NCBI GenBank assembly: GCA_037179515.1
Contig: JAXCGZ010015153.1
Span: 112,501-165,000, forward strand
Length of the DNA: 52,500 bases
DNA from: Halocaridina rubra
Taxonomy: Eukaryota > Arthropoda > Malacostraca > Decapoda > Atyidae
Reading direction: 5' to 3'
Shown: positions 12,749-24,776 of the stretch, piece after piece
Layout: every line of letters begins with the position of its first letter
Position numbering within the stretch: the stretch's first letter is position 1
The notes under the pieces: model-generated
The model's database searches: none
Told to the model about the DNA's origin: nothing
Seen by the model: the letters and a program-made list of their open reading frames with translations, nothing else
Made by a program: the position numbers and the translations under genes

Positions 12749-12871
12749 ATTAGGGGATAAATGTTCTCGTACTTGAAAAAAATAAATCTAGTTGTCTTTA
12801 GGTAAGTCTAGTGGATTTTGGAGGAACAATCTAGTTTTTTCCCAAATTATTGAGTGGCAACTGATATTAAG

Positions 12872-13104
12872 GTTTCGTCGTTGTGATAAACAACAGCATA
12901 ATCAGAGCTAGTTTACTTGTTCTAATCTAGTCCGACTGAGGATCGTGTGACTTCAGGTCGGCACTAAGCTCAAATATTTTTTTCTTTTTTACTTTGAACC
13001 TTAACTATTTTACTTGTCTCAAAGGCTAGTGAAAAACAGTGACTCTTAATAAATATGGGATGGGTGGCAGAAATAAATTATTCTCTATCAGTTTCATAAT
13101 TTTG
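12872..13104. other. Unassigned spacer between the hAT element and the split SINE
   Basis: Nothing recognisable. Confidence 0.5.
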
Positions 13105-13210
13105 GGGACCACTGCAGCCGAGTGGTCGGCGTGCCTGTCTCCGGAGTTGACAGACTTGTGATCAAAACCACCAGGGGGCGCTGGAATGGGTATGCAACCC
13201 TTAATTCCAC
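13105..13210 (+). repeat. SINE-B copy, 5' part, interrupted by the LTR element
   Basis: tRNA-like head (GACCACTGCAGCCGAGTGGT) and body (GCGCTGGAATGGGTATGCAA). It stops at CCAC where the 5' LTR begins and resumes at 18,273 beyond the 3' LTR. Confidence 0.85.
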
Positions 13211-13544
13211 TGTAGTGGTATGATATATGTCTTCTTTATTTATATATTAATTTATTTATTAATTGATATATATATTTTCACTTTATTTATTAATATTTTT
13301 TTGTTTTGTTCTGAACTGATCCCTTAATTTTGCTTCTTTTTGTCATAGCGAACTGTACATTGTTTTGGTTTTCTGTTTTATGGCAACACTGACTCGGTAT
13401 TTGCCGCCTTTTTTGTCTACTGTGATACTTTTGGTCTGTTCATTTACGATACATAAATTTGCTTGAAAATTAATGACTTTGGCCTATTTTGTTACCTTAA
13501 ATGATATTGTGGTAATCTTGATATCTTGTAAACATTGAACTATA
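13211..13544 (+). repeat. 5' LTR
   Basis: Starts TGTAGTGGTATGATATATG and ends GAACTATA. A direct copy lies at 17,938. AT-rich promoter-like region; no TATA box or start can be assigned with confidence. Confidence 0.95.
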
Positions 13545-13715
13545 AAGTGGTGACCACCGGAGTGACAAGATATAGGAGTGACAAGATATAGGAGTGACAA
13601 GATATTTGTAATTGACAAGATAGGCCTAAGTGTCAAAATTTCTTCAGCATCATACCGGTAGGCAAGGCCTAGGTTTCTTTCAGTATTTGTACTCCAAGAT
13701 AAGCTGTCATAAACA

Positions 13716-14534
13716 ATGCCCGATTCTGATGATGATAAGTCTAGTGCTGTCAAGCACATAGCAGTGAAAGCCCCTGCATTCATGGACACCTGCGTTTCAG
13801 GGTGGTTTTCTATTCTTGAAGTTCAATTTGGCTTAGCTAATGTGAAATCCAGTGAAACAAAATTTTTCCATGTGTTATCTGCCTTGCCCCCTACTGTTGT
13901 AGAACGTGTTCCCCAAGACACTTTAAATAGGAGAGACTATGATATAATTAAAGCATACCTCACAAATCTTTTTGAACAGACCAAGCCTGAACTTTTCAAT
14001 GATTTGATAAGTAATACAGTAATGCATGGCAAGCCTTCAGTTTATTTAGAAGAAATTCGCAGAACTGCTTCTAAATTAGGAGTAACAGATGACCTAGTGA
14101 AACATAAATTCTTGCAAGCAGTTCCCAGTAGTATTTCGGCAGTTTTAGCCTCTCAGCAAAATATGGATTTACCAGCTTTAGGCAAGCTTGCAGATGAACT
14201 AGTGGTGTTTTCTCAAAATAATAATAGGGCTAAGCCCATCAATGTTGTTGATCAGTCGTCAGTTTCTCGTCAAGCTAGTACATCCCAGTATGTATCAATT
14301 TCCAAGAATCCACCTGTAGGCCTAGGAGTGCAACCGTTCCATCAAAATCAACATCCAAAAGTTTGTCGTGCCCATTTTTATTATGGAACTCGGGCTAAAT
14401 GGTGCAAGCCGTGGTGCCAATGGCCGAATAAATCTCAAAATATCCAGATGAAGGATTCTTCTAGAGCTCCGTCCCCAGCATCAACGTCTAGGTCCTCGTC
14501 GCCCGCACGGAATTTTCCTAGTTCGGAAAACTAA
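13716..14534 (+). CDS. LTR retrotransposon gag polyprotein
   Basis: An intact 272-residue ORF beginning MPDSDDDKSS. It has the arthropod gypsy-type capsid pattern: a W-FSILEVQF segment, FFHVLSALPP, then YLEEIRRTAS and LKHKFLQAVP-like helices. Near the C-terminus is an unusual zinc-binding motif, CRAHFYYGTRAKWCKPWC (C-x2-H-x9-C-x3-C), rather than the classic CCHC knuckle, then a Ser/Pro-rich end. The protein would package element RNA in cytoplasmic particles. The pol frame overlaps the end of gag in the -1 frame, suggesting ribosomal frameshifting for pol. Confidence 0.88.
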   Translation: MPDSDDDKSSAVKHIAVKAPAFMDTCVSGWFSILEVQFGLANVKSSETKFFHVLSALPPTVVERVPQDTLNRRDYDIIKAYLTNLFEQTKPELFNDLISNTVMHGKPSVYLEEIRRTASKLGVTDDLVKHKFLQAVPSSISAVLASQQNMDLPALGKLADELVVFSQNNNRAKPINVVDQSSVSRQASTSQYVSISKNPPVGLGVQPFHQNQHPKVCRAHFYYGTRAKWCKPWCQWPNKSQNIQMKDSSRAPSPASTSRSSSPARNFPSSEN

Positions 14535-14535
14535 T

Positions 14536-17500
14536 AAAGCAGACAGAAGAGAAAATTGTAGCTACGGCCACTTCTGTTCAGCCACTTCTACAGGTTGTAG
14601 CCAAAATTGGTTGTAGTGACATGGTCTTCACTGTGGATACAGGAGCAGCAGTCTCCATTATTCCTTATAAGTATGTTTCAGAAATTTTATTAAGGCCAAC
14701 AGCAGTTAATATTTCTACGGCCACTGGTGAGTCAATAAAAGTTTATGGTGAAATTATTCTTGACCTTGATATTCGGCAGTTGCGCCGTCGATTTAACTGG
14801 ACATTTGTTGTTGCAGATGTATGTACACCTTTATTAGGTAATGATTTTCTTTGCAAATTTGGATTGTTTATTGATTGTAAGAATAAAACTTTACATGACA
14901 ATATAGCACAATGATCTGTAAAAGGTGATATTGCAAATCATAATGTTTCTTATGTGATTAATAATTTGAACTATTTACCTGATTCTGTACAACAGTGGTT
15001 CCAAGATTTTCCCTCACTCTTGTCCTGTTTTAAGCCTCTTACAGCTAATAATTCCTTCAAGAATTCTAATGTTTTTCATTATATAGATACAGGGAGTTCT
15101 CCTCCGACATTTGCTAGATGTCGTCCGTTGGCTCCAGGCAAATATTCTGCCGCCAAGGAAGCATTTAAGCAGTTGTTGGATATGGGCATTGTACAACCCT
15201 CTAAATCACCTTGGGCTTCACCCATTCATTTAGTTCCTAAACCTAAGCCAGGAGAGTGGAGAGTATGTGGTGATTTTAGGCAACTTAATACTTTGACCAA
15301 GCCAGATAAATATCCTTTACCACATATTAGTAGTGTGTCATTAAAGCTTTACAAGCAAAAGATATTCAGTAAAATTTATTTGTTAAAAGCCTATCACCAG
15401 ATCCCTATGAATCCTTCAGATGTTGAAAAGACAGCAGTAACCACACCCTTTGGGCTATTTGAATATTTATATATGCCTTATGGTCTTCGGAATGCCCTTG
15501 CCACTTTTCAACGTTTGATGGACAATTTATTTAGAAACCTTGATTTTGTATTTATTTACCTGGATGATATTCTGATATTTTCAGAGAATACAGAAGAGCA
15601 CAAGAAACATTTGTCTATAGTATTTGAAATCCTAAGCTCTAATAATCTTAAAATTTCTATTGATAAATGAGAATTCTTTAAAAATGAAATAGAATATTTA
15701 GGATATTTGATCACTGCTAATGGTTTAAAACCTGGTTCTCATAAACAGACAGATATTGTTGATTTTCCTAAGCCAGCAGATTCTGCTGCCTTACGTAGGT
15801 TTATAGAAATGCTCAATTACTATAGACAAATGGTACCGCATTTTGCTGATGTTGCATATCCTTTGACTGAATTAATTAGATTACAACCTAACTCTAAAGA
15901 ACTAGTATGGAATTCGGAAGCAGAATCTGCCTTTGTAAGTGCTAAAGAGTCACTTAGCAATGCTTGCACCATTGCATATTTCACTAGTAAGTGTAATTCT
16001 CCACTGCATCTGGTGACTGATTGTTCCCAAGTGGCAGCTGGAGCTGCGTTACACCAAATTCAGGATGGTAAATTTGTCCCTGTTGAATTCTTTTCAAAGA
16101 AATTATCAGAAACTCAGAGGTGTTATTCTACTTTGACCGAGAACTGCTTGCTGCGTATCTGGCTGTACTAAAATTTAAACATGTAATTGAAGGACGTGAA
16201 ACCGTTTTATTTACTGATCATAAACCCCTTGTTTTTGCATTTAAGAATCCTCATACAGCCAAGTCAGATAGACAGCAACGATATTGGTCTTTAATTAGCG
16301 AGTATATATCAGATGTTGTACATATCAAGGGTGCAGACAATATTGTAGCAGATTGTCTTTCCAGACCATTACCTGTATCTTCTGTCTCAGTGGACTTACA
16401 TGATTTAACCAGTATAGCTGAGAGCCAATCCACTGACACAGAAATTCTTAATTACAAAGAGAGATTGAAAATTTTCAAAATTCAGAATCATGACTTATAT
16501 TGTGACGTGTCAACACCCCATCCGAGACCATTTCTTCCCTTAGCTTGTCGTAAATCAGTATTTCAACTTATGCATAACATTTCACATCCAGGAGTCAAAG
16601 GTACGTTGCGCCTTATCAAAGCTAGGTACTTTTGGCCTAATATGGATCGAGATATTCGAAGTTGGACTAAAGAGTGTACTTCTTGTCAGCAGGTTAAAGT
16701 GCACCGCCATACCCGTGCTCCTATAACAAATTTTACAGCACCTTTTGGGAGATTTGAATTTGTACATTTAGATATTGTTGGTCCTCTCCCTCCTAGTAAA
16801 GTCCCTGGCCAGTCTTTTACAGGACCAGAACAATACGTTCTTACCTGTATTGACAGATCTACTAGATGGTTGGAAGCCATCCCCATCACAGATATTTCTG
16901 CTACCACTGTTGCTTTTGCTTTTATTAAAGGTTGGGTATCTCGTTTTGGAGTGCCATTATATGTTTTTTACTGATAGAGGTGCTCAGTTTGAATCTGCAT
17001 TATTTCAGCAACTTTCCTCTATAATTGGATTTCATAGACTGCGTACCACTTCATATCACCCTCAATCCAATGGCATGGTTGAATGATCACATAGAGTATT
17101 GAATGTATCTCTGATGGCACGTAAAGATGATTGGCTTGCTTCTTTACCAATAGTACTTTTAGGTTTAAGATGTGTCCCCACAGAGTCTGGAGTTTCTCCA
17201 TCTACTTTGGTAACAGGAAGTATACTACTTAGTCCTAAAATCATGGTAACAACTGAAATTCCTTCTTTTGCACAACAAAAAGAAATTGTCTCTGAATGTG
17301 TATCTCGAATGCGTGAATTAGATTTTTCTGAATCCTCTTATGGATACCTTCATTCATCCTCTGTTAAACCTTATGTTCCAAAAGATCTTGAATCATGTAC
17401 ACATGTTTGGGTTAGAGTGGATCGTGTACGTCGCCCTTTAGAGGCTCCCTACTTTGGTCCACTTGAAGTTGTGGAACGTGGTGATAAATATTTTATTCTA

Positions 17501-17830
17501 CGTCAGCTTTCTGGAATTTTAACTACTGTATCTGTAGATAGATTGAAACCTGCCTCAATACCAAAAACTATCAGTTCTAATGAGACAGAACCTACTGTAA
17601 ATAATGATTCTGTGCCAGAAGCTGTCAATTCTGATGTGATTGAACCAAGTGTAAATAATGATTTTTCTGATTCTAATTCCACAATGACACAGATTCTGAT
17701 ACATTAATTCCTAGTAGTGCATCTATTCCTGAAAATATTGATAATGAAGATATTGAAGAGAAATACCTCAATCTGTTGTTACGAAATCTCGTCGAGTTAG
17801 ATTTAATCGTAACCCTGATTATGTATATTA
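14536..17830 (+). pseudogene. LTR retrotransposon pol polyprotein, broken
   Basis: Order: aspartic protease (VDTGAAVSIIP near 14,636), reverse transcriptase (CGDFRQLN near 15,270; catalytic YLDDIL near 15,560), RNase H (VTDCSQVAAGAALHQ; RELLAAYLAV; FTDHKPL), integrase with an N-terminal zinc region (HNISHPGVKG ... CTSCQQ), the DDE core (HLDIVGP; FTDRGAQ; NGMVE) and a C-terminal DNA-binding region (VWVRVDRVRRP, PYFGPLEVV). Breaks: in-frame TGA at 14,912, 15,668 and 17,084; frameshifts near 16,130 (inside RNase H), 16,960 (inside the integrase core) and 17,690. The pieces are otherwise collinear, so it decayed after insertion. It cannot make a full polyprotein. Confidence 0.93.
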
Positions 17831-17937
17831 TTAATTTGTATTTTTGTATCTATGTCTCCACATATATATCATATATATCTATATTTTCTATTATCAGTGT
17901 TAAAAACTAATGTACTCCTGTACTGGCAGGGGAGTGT

Positions 17938-18272
17938 TGTAGTGGTATGATATATGTCTTCTTTATTTATATATTAATTTATTTATAAATTGATATATAT
18001 ATTTTCACTTTATTTATTAATATATATTTTTTTTTGTTCTAAACTGATCCCTTACTTTTGCTTCTTTTTGTCATAACGAACTGTACATTGTTTTGGTTTT
18101 CTGTTTTATGGCAACACTGACTCGGTATTTGCCGCCTTTTTCGTCTAATGTGATACTTTTGGTCTGTTCATTTTCGATACATAAATTTGCTTGAAAATTA
18201 ATGACTTTGGCCTATTTTGTTACCTGAAATGATATTGTGGTAATCTTGATATCTTGTAAACATTGAACTATA
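17938..18272 (+). repeat. 3' LTR
   Basis: Direct repeat of 13,211-13,544 with the same TGTAGT...ACTATA ends. Preceded by the purine tract GGCAGGGGAG. Confidence 0.95.
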
Positions 18273-18312
18273 CCACTTCCATAATGGACACTAATAGCCA
18301 CACAAAACTAGG
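18273..18312 (+). repeat. SINE-B copy, 3' part, continued after the LTR element
   Basis: Starts with the repeated CCAC, then TTCCATAATGGACACTAATA and GCCACAC, the usual SINE-B tail (cf. ATTCAAATGGGGATTAATAG). Together with 13,105-13,210 it makes one SINE split by the retrotransposon. Confidence 0.82.
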
Positions 18313-18317
18313 ATTAT

Positions 18318-19560
<1,243 letters not shown>

Positions 19561-19564
19561 TTAT

Positions 19565-19566
<2 letters not shown>

Positions 19567-19647
<81 letters not shown>
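19567..19647. repeat. (GA)n microsatellite
   Basis: About 80 bp of GA dinucleotide. The apparent Glu-Arg and Leu-Ser ORFs here are repeat artefacts. Confidence 0.98.
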
Positions 19648-19653
<6 letters not shown>

Positions 19654-19784
19654 TTAAGAAGTCTTTTGTGCATCTTTTTATATTTAAATTTCTTACAAAA
19701 TATACCATGAATGTAACTCACTATACTCATACAATATAAGGAATTGCAATAGGCAAAGAAGTCATCCAGTTGTCTACATGATAT

Positions 19785-19958
19785 GTGGGGGCCTCAGTCT
19801 GTAGCTTAGTGGTAGAATGCACGAATCAGGAAGCAACTAACACAGGTTCAATCTCACCACGGGGTGCTAGAATCGGCAATCAACCTTTGTCTTCCAGCTC
19901 CAACATGCCTGAGTTCACCCCCATTCAAATGAGGACTAATTGTGACACTTTAAATGGA
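19785..19958 (+). repeat. tRNA-derived SINE-B copy
   Basis: tRNA-like head (GTAGCTTAGTGGTAGAATGC, CAGGTTCAATCTCACC), body (CACGGGGTGCTAGAAT, CAGCTCCAACATGCCTGAGT) and tail (CCCATTCAAATGAGGACTAA). Confidence 0.85.
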
Positions 19959-20065
19959 GTATGTCTATATTACAGGTGAAGAGGATCAACTTATCTGTAT
20001 GCATGCCCCTGCTTCCCATGCATATGAATTTATTAATAAAGGAAGCGACTGGTTACCAATTTTAT

Positions 20066-20272
20066 ACAGTTTTACATCACGGACTCCCTTTTCTACCAAG
20101 GGCTAGGACGGTTGCCTTCTTGCGAAGGACTTGCTTTGGCAGATGTAATCTTTACCCTGAGTGAATGCCCTTGCTAACCTCAGACTGTGACGGGATGCGA
20201 ACCCTCGACCTGACGCCTCAGAGTAGCGGACGCTACCACTTGAGCCACGGTGACTACACTGCTTACCAATTT
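20066..20272 (-). repeat. tRNA-derived SINE-A, complete copy with target duplication
   Basis: Reverse-strand copy of the family at 12,546. The 13-bp direct repeat TTACCAATTTTAT flanks it (20,053-20,065 and 20,273-20,285). On the minus strand the head reads TGGCTCAAGTGGTAGCGTCC. Confidence 0.92.
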
Positions 20273-20627
20273 TATCAATGATTAAATACAACATAGAGAA
20301 AGAGTATTTTATTCTCGCCTTTGGGGAAAAAATAAATTCATATAGGGTGAGACTACCATATCTAACTTTTTGCAATCACTACCAATAAGACCACTATCAC
20401 GTTTTACCGTTTTTGGAAATTATTGGTTAAGTCTTGAGATTAACTTGGTGAAATAATAAAATATTCACTTGATTTCGGTATACTGCTGCAAGAGAAGGGT
20501 CACCACTGGATCTTTTCTACAGCTATACAGTAGTTGAATATATTCTCCAGTTAATGACAGATGATACCAGAGGAAAATTACTGATCTTAGACATGAGAGT
20601 ACCTTGATCATCATCCAATGAAGTGGC

Positions 20628-20765
20628 CAATACTGCGGTAGCTCAGTGGTAAGGTGCAGCCACCAAGGGGAGTTAGGAAGGGCACCCAGCCTTAATCCCC
20701 TAGCTCCAACATGTCTGTATCACCCCTATATGTAGGAGTGGTCGAAAAAGTATAAAAATACAATT
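20628..20765 (+). repeat. tRNA-derived SINE-B copy, internally shortened
   Basis: A-box-like GTAGCTCAGTGGTAAGGTGC, then GAGTTAGGAAGGGCACCCAG and CTCCAACATGTCTGTATCAC. The B-box region is missing. Confidence 0.8.
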
Positions 20766-20816
20766 AAGAAAGAAAAGATGGTTTTCCTGAGTCCTCAAAA
20801 TTATATGGTACCATGT

Positions 20817-20870
20817 ACGTCCTAGCCCTTAGTAGAAAAGGGAGTTCGTGACGTAAAACCGAATCCATCC
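20817..20870 (+). repeat. SINE-A 3' fragment
   Basis: GTCCTAGCCCTTAGTAGAAA and GGGAGTTCGTGACGTAAAAC match the 3' end of SINE-A. Confidence 0.75.
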
Positions 20871-20914
20871 ATGTAATATATGTACAAAACTACTCTAGAG
20901 TTGTTTGTCGTTTT

Positions 20915-21010
20915 GTGTCACTGTTAACCTCCATTTGATTGGAAGACACAAACAATAGAGATGAGGAATTAAGGCTGGATATCTTTCCTGAGCCAAGTGC
21001 ACTAATTACG
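20915..21010 (-). repeat. SINE-B fragment (reverse)
   Basis: The reverse complement matches the SINE-B tail and centre (CCTCCATTTGATTGGAAG, GAATTAAGGCTGGATATC). Confidence 0.65.
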
Positions 21011-21274
21011 GCACTACCACAGTGCACAGAATGTTCCAAGAACAAAGAATAAAGCGGTATTGCTACTTAAATTACTAAGTAGCTATAAGATTATTAAATA
21101 GCATAAATATTAAATAAATACTCGTGGGAGATCTAACAGATTCTTTGAATATTCACATGACCGAGTGAAAGCATTTTAATAATCCTAATTCTGGTCCCAA
21201 TTTGATTGTTATATGCTCGAAGTTATAAAATTGGTTGTAAGTGTCTGAATATAACGAGGCTGTTGTTCGCCATT

Positions 21275-21410
21275 CTGTCACAAATCAATCCCCATTCAAA
21301 CGGGACGGACAAAGTCAGATTGCAACTGGTGAATTGGGGTTGGACTCCCTAATGCCCTGTGGCGAGCTCCAGTACAGATTTGTCACTTCCCAAGTCGGGA
21401 GATGTGCTAC
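21275..21410 (-). repeat. SINE-B copy (reverse)
   Basis: Reverse-strand family body: CAATCCCCATTCAAACGGG, then GAATTGGGGTTGGACTCC and ACAGATTTGTCACTTCC. Confidence 0.7.
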
Positions 21411-23280
21411 TACATACTTGACCCTTAAATTTCAAGAAAACAAACCAAAGTAGATCATTAAGAAGCAGACCAAGGATTATTTTACTAAAGGGTATACATT
21501 ACTTCTTACCAGGAAAATAAAAAAGACATTAAATAAAATTGGTATTGTTATTACTTTTACTTGAGTTACAGTATTTGTACAGAAACTATATAATAAATTA
21601 ATAATCTATCTCTGACATGATTATAAAATTGCACTCCTCATTGCAAGACATATTTTAGGAGTGGAGGAGCATTGAGTATGGGAAGCCTGAGCAGTATACA
21701 GTGGGTTGATGTTACAGGTTTATAGAGAAACACAGATTACTCAGGACAGAGCCTATCTTGTTTGGCATATTTCAGTATATCGATTAGCTGAGGATGAATA
21801 ACTTGCTTTACATACATAATACCACACATAGGTCTCTCGGTTTATGTATTGCGAATACATAATACAATATATAAAAAAATTTACCACATGCAAACAAAAC
21901 TGTACTTGTTTTTTATCATAGCAGGAGGTGGCACTATCTACCTGTTCAAAACCGTGGCACTACCTACCTGTTAAAGCAATAAGAGGTCAGTTGCTACTCT
22001 CATCACAGGTCATTAACTTCTGGCTTCTTGCATACGTCTTGCGATTTCCACACTCAGACACACAAGACAATACTGATATACTAATTTTCACACACGACCT
22101 TCTATCTTAAAATGCTCATTTCTATACAATTTCCTAAATGAAAATGACATAATTACAATATAAAATTCTCAAAAATATCTAGGCATTATACATATAAGCT
22201 GTATGCATACCAAAAATTCACTTCAGAATATACTGCAATTACACTTTAATTAAAAAAAGACAAAAATGGAATGGAATTTTGCACTTCGTCTTCACGGGTC
22301 CAGTAGACACTGTGTGAGATCATTAAAATAAGTCATAAAATTTCATAATTTTTTTTAATTACTACACTCCTGTTCTGTTAAAAGCCTGCTCTCATCAAAA
22401 TAACTAGAACAGATTTCCAATTCTCAAAAAAATCTTAGTAAAATATATCTTGCACATACAAACATACAAAAACAAAAGATAGCAGCCACTGTACATGTAT
22501 GTGTTCATAAAAATGGTAAATTTTAATGTGAACATAATCATCAAAAGGTATTTCATGTATTTAAATTGTGTTCGCATCTCAATAAATATCAGAATGTAAA
22601 ATAAACCTGGAACATGTATATTTGCTCAAAATTTTCATGTCTATATACATGTTCGGTAATATATGTGTTCTTGTAAAATCATTTGTAAGAAAATAATGAC
22701 ATGTCTTGGTAAATTTTTCAAGTTAACAAATCTAGGTACATATATGTTTGGCTGAATTTTCATAAGTATGTACAGGTTCGGTACAAGAACTGTACAAGTT
22801 GATGATAATACGTGTTGAGAGTCAAATGGCTACTCGTTTAAGAAAAATAAAGTGACCTAAGAATTGTATAAGCTAAAGGCAAGATGTATCTATTCAAAGG
22901 TTATTTCAACTAAACAGACATAAATGCACACATAGGAAAAGAGCAGCTCAGTGATGGAACCAACTGCATTTGAGTTCAAGCAAGAAAATAGACAGGTATA
23001 TAACTTCTGTAGCTCTGTACAGAAAAAAAATGGATAAAGAAAGGACTATTGATTGTGATATCCATGAATAAATTACCAGTAAAGGGCAAAAATTTAAAAC
23101 CTCATACATGTGAAACAAAAACCTTCACGACAGTAACAGAAACCTTACAACACATCTGCAAATTACAAGACCCCATGAAAAACATATCAATAATATGAGA
23201 TACAATCTTTGAGATGACGTTGAAAGACAAACTTCCGTCTCTATATTGTGACCTGTTTTCAAACCATTTTGGTATCCAAA
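21411..23280. other. Unassigned AT-rich sequence downstream of Dab
   Basis: No gene recognised. Loosely similar phrases (ATTTTCAT...ATGTACAGGTTCGGTA and ATTTTCATGTCTATATACATGTTCGGTA) near 22,632 and 22,755 hint at an old duplication. Confidence 0.45.
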
Positions 23281-23362
23281 TATTCTGCCTCCTACTGTTG
23301 GGATCGAACCTGGGATCTGTAGAACGAGAGTGTTCAGCTTAATGCTCTGAGCCACAGGATGT
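23281..23362 (-). repeat. tRNA-like sequence (reverse), head-to-head with the next
   Basis: Minus strand: CCTGTGGCTCAGAGCATTAA (A-box-like), then CCCAGGTTCGATCCCAAC (B-box-like). The acceptor stem does not close, so this is a tRNA-derived repeat rather than a tRNA gene. Confidence 0.65.
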
Positions 23363-23445
23363 TAAAGATGGCTCAGCCACAATTCACTGTGGACTCCACT
23401 TCTAAAGGTCTCAGGTTCAAATCTCGACAGAAGGAGGTAGAATAT
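23363..23445 (+). repeat. tRNA-like sequence (forward), head-to-head with the previous
   Basis: Plus strand GATGGCTCAGCCACAATTC, then GGTCTCAGGTTCAAATCTCG. The boxes are recognisable but no functional cloverleaf can be closed. Confidence 0.55.
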
Positions 23446-23869
23446 TTGGAAATATTTAAATAAGTAATTGCATTGCATTGTTCTATCAACTGTGACCTGC
23501 GCTAAAAATATCAAAATATAGTGAAACTTATGATTTACATCAGGCATCTATAAAAAAAATTAATACAATTTATAGACGGGGCAAATTTTAATGATGTTCA
23601 ATAACCAAAATAGAAACTCTTGTGTATACACCACGCATTGCATTTACAGACAACATTTTAAGTAACCTAACCTAAATATTCTACTGATATGGAAATGTAA
23701 TTTGGAATGTTGAGAGCATCAATAATGCATTTGTATATAAATCAACAAAGTTATTAGAGTTTTATAAAACAATTATGATGAATAACAGGCTTTGCAGTTT
23801 TTTACTAGAATTAAAAAATAAGTAATTTTTCTTTTTTTTTCACACAAAAGCAAGGGCTTGGTACATTTT

Positions 23870-24050
23870 GGAGAAGTCAGTATGGTGCTAAATACATTTT
23901 GACCAAAACTCATTGGGTTGGCGCTAAGTAGGTTTTAATACTTTAAAGACCTGACCTAACCTATCCTAACATAATCTGACCTATCATAACTTAACCTGAC
24001 CAAACCATATTAACAAAATGGATTGCACCAAAACGACATCATCCAATCAT
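23870..24050. repeat. Weak foldback repeat around a CCTAA-rich core
   Basis: The core at 23,944-24,006 has repeated GACCTAACCTAT-like units. Flanks share ATGGTGCTAAATACATTTTG with the inverted TTTGGTGCAATCCATTTTG. Confidence 0.45.
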
Positions 24051-24543
24051 CTCATTCTGCAGGAAAAAGGCAGTTGGTGGGAAAAGAATTGAGCACAAAT
24101 CACAGGCCAATATAATAAAAAAAAAATTTACCCCAAAAAATTTGATACACAGATACAAGAAATAAGTACCATTTACACAATCCTAAAACGCAATATATTT
24201 TTGTGGTTAAGAGAAAAAAAATCTGGTTTTAAATTCCTAAAAAATTCTAAATTATTTGGGTTATGAATAACTAAAACATTATATAATTGTAAATTACAAA
24301 AAATCTAATTTTTTTTTCTAATTATAAACTACTAAAAAAGTAAGTATAATTACTTGTGACCCAAAATATATAATTATGAGGAAAAGTATAACCAATTTAA
24401 GTACTGAAAATTAAAAAACATTTTAAGGTTATGAATGATAAATAAAATAAATATTTTTCTAATTATGAACTACTAGAAAATTAAGTAATATCATATATGA
24501 TACAAAATATAAAATTTTGTGAAATTTTGGAAATGGTTACACT

Positions 24544-24776
24544 TAGGCAGCTTTCACACAAAAGTGGCACATCGCACTGGCATACCACATGGTACGTCAG
24601 TTGAAAATGAACATGGGAAATATATGAAACCTTTCACACAGAAGTGGCATGACACGTCCCATGTGCCATGCCACTTCAGTGTGAAAGGTTTCATATATTT
24701 CTGGATGTTCGGTTTCAACTAGCATGCCATGTGACATGCCACGTATGACGTACCACTTTGGTGTGAAAGAGGCCTA
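24544..24776. mobile_element. Palindromic MITE
   Basis: A 233-bp inverted-repeat element. The left arm starts TAGGCAGCTTTCACACAAAA; the right arm ends with the complement of TAGGCCTCTTTCACACCAAA. The inner arms pair too: ATATATGAAACCTTTCACAC with GTGTGAAAGGTTTCATATAT. No coding capacity. It lies about 0.5 kb past the Dab stop codon. Confidence 0.85.

Larger units (their letters stand above)
9661..12863 (+). mobile_element. hAT-superfamily DNA transposon, decayed
   Basis: The left end starts CAGTGTCGCCATTCC. The right end, read inward on the minus strand, starts CAGTTGCCACTC; both resemble hAT termini. Flanking 8-mers ATATGAAG (9,653-9,660) and ATATTAAG (12,864-12,871) match at 7 of 8 positions, fitting the 8-bp hAT target duplication. 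Several CTAGT motifs lie just inside both ends. It encodes a broken transposase and contains a CT microsatellite and a later SINE insertion. Confidence 0.88.
13211..18272 (+). mobile_element. Ty3/gypsy LTR retrotransposon, nearly full length but broken
   Basis: Two direct LTRs (13,211-13,544 and 17,938-18,272) flank gag, protease, reverse transcriptase, RNase H and integrase remnants in Ty3/gypsy order. The target duplication is CCAC (13,207-13,210 and 18,273-18,276). A TGG-starting candidate primer-binding site (TGGTGACCACC) lies 3 bp after the 5' LTR. A purine tract (GGCAGGGGAG) precedes the 3' LTR. The LTRs differ by about ten substitutions and a T-tract length change, so insertion is not very recent. 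No envelope gene was seen. Confidence 0.95.
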
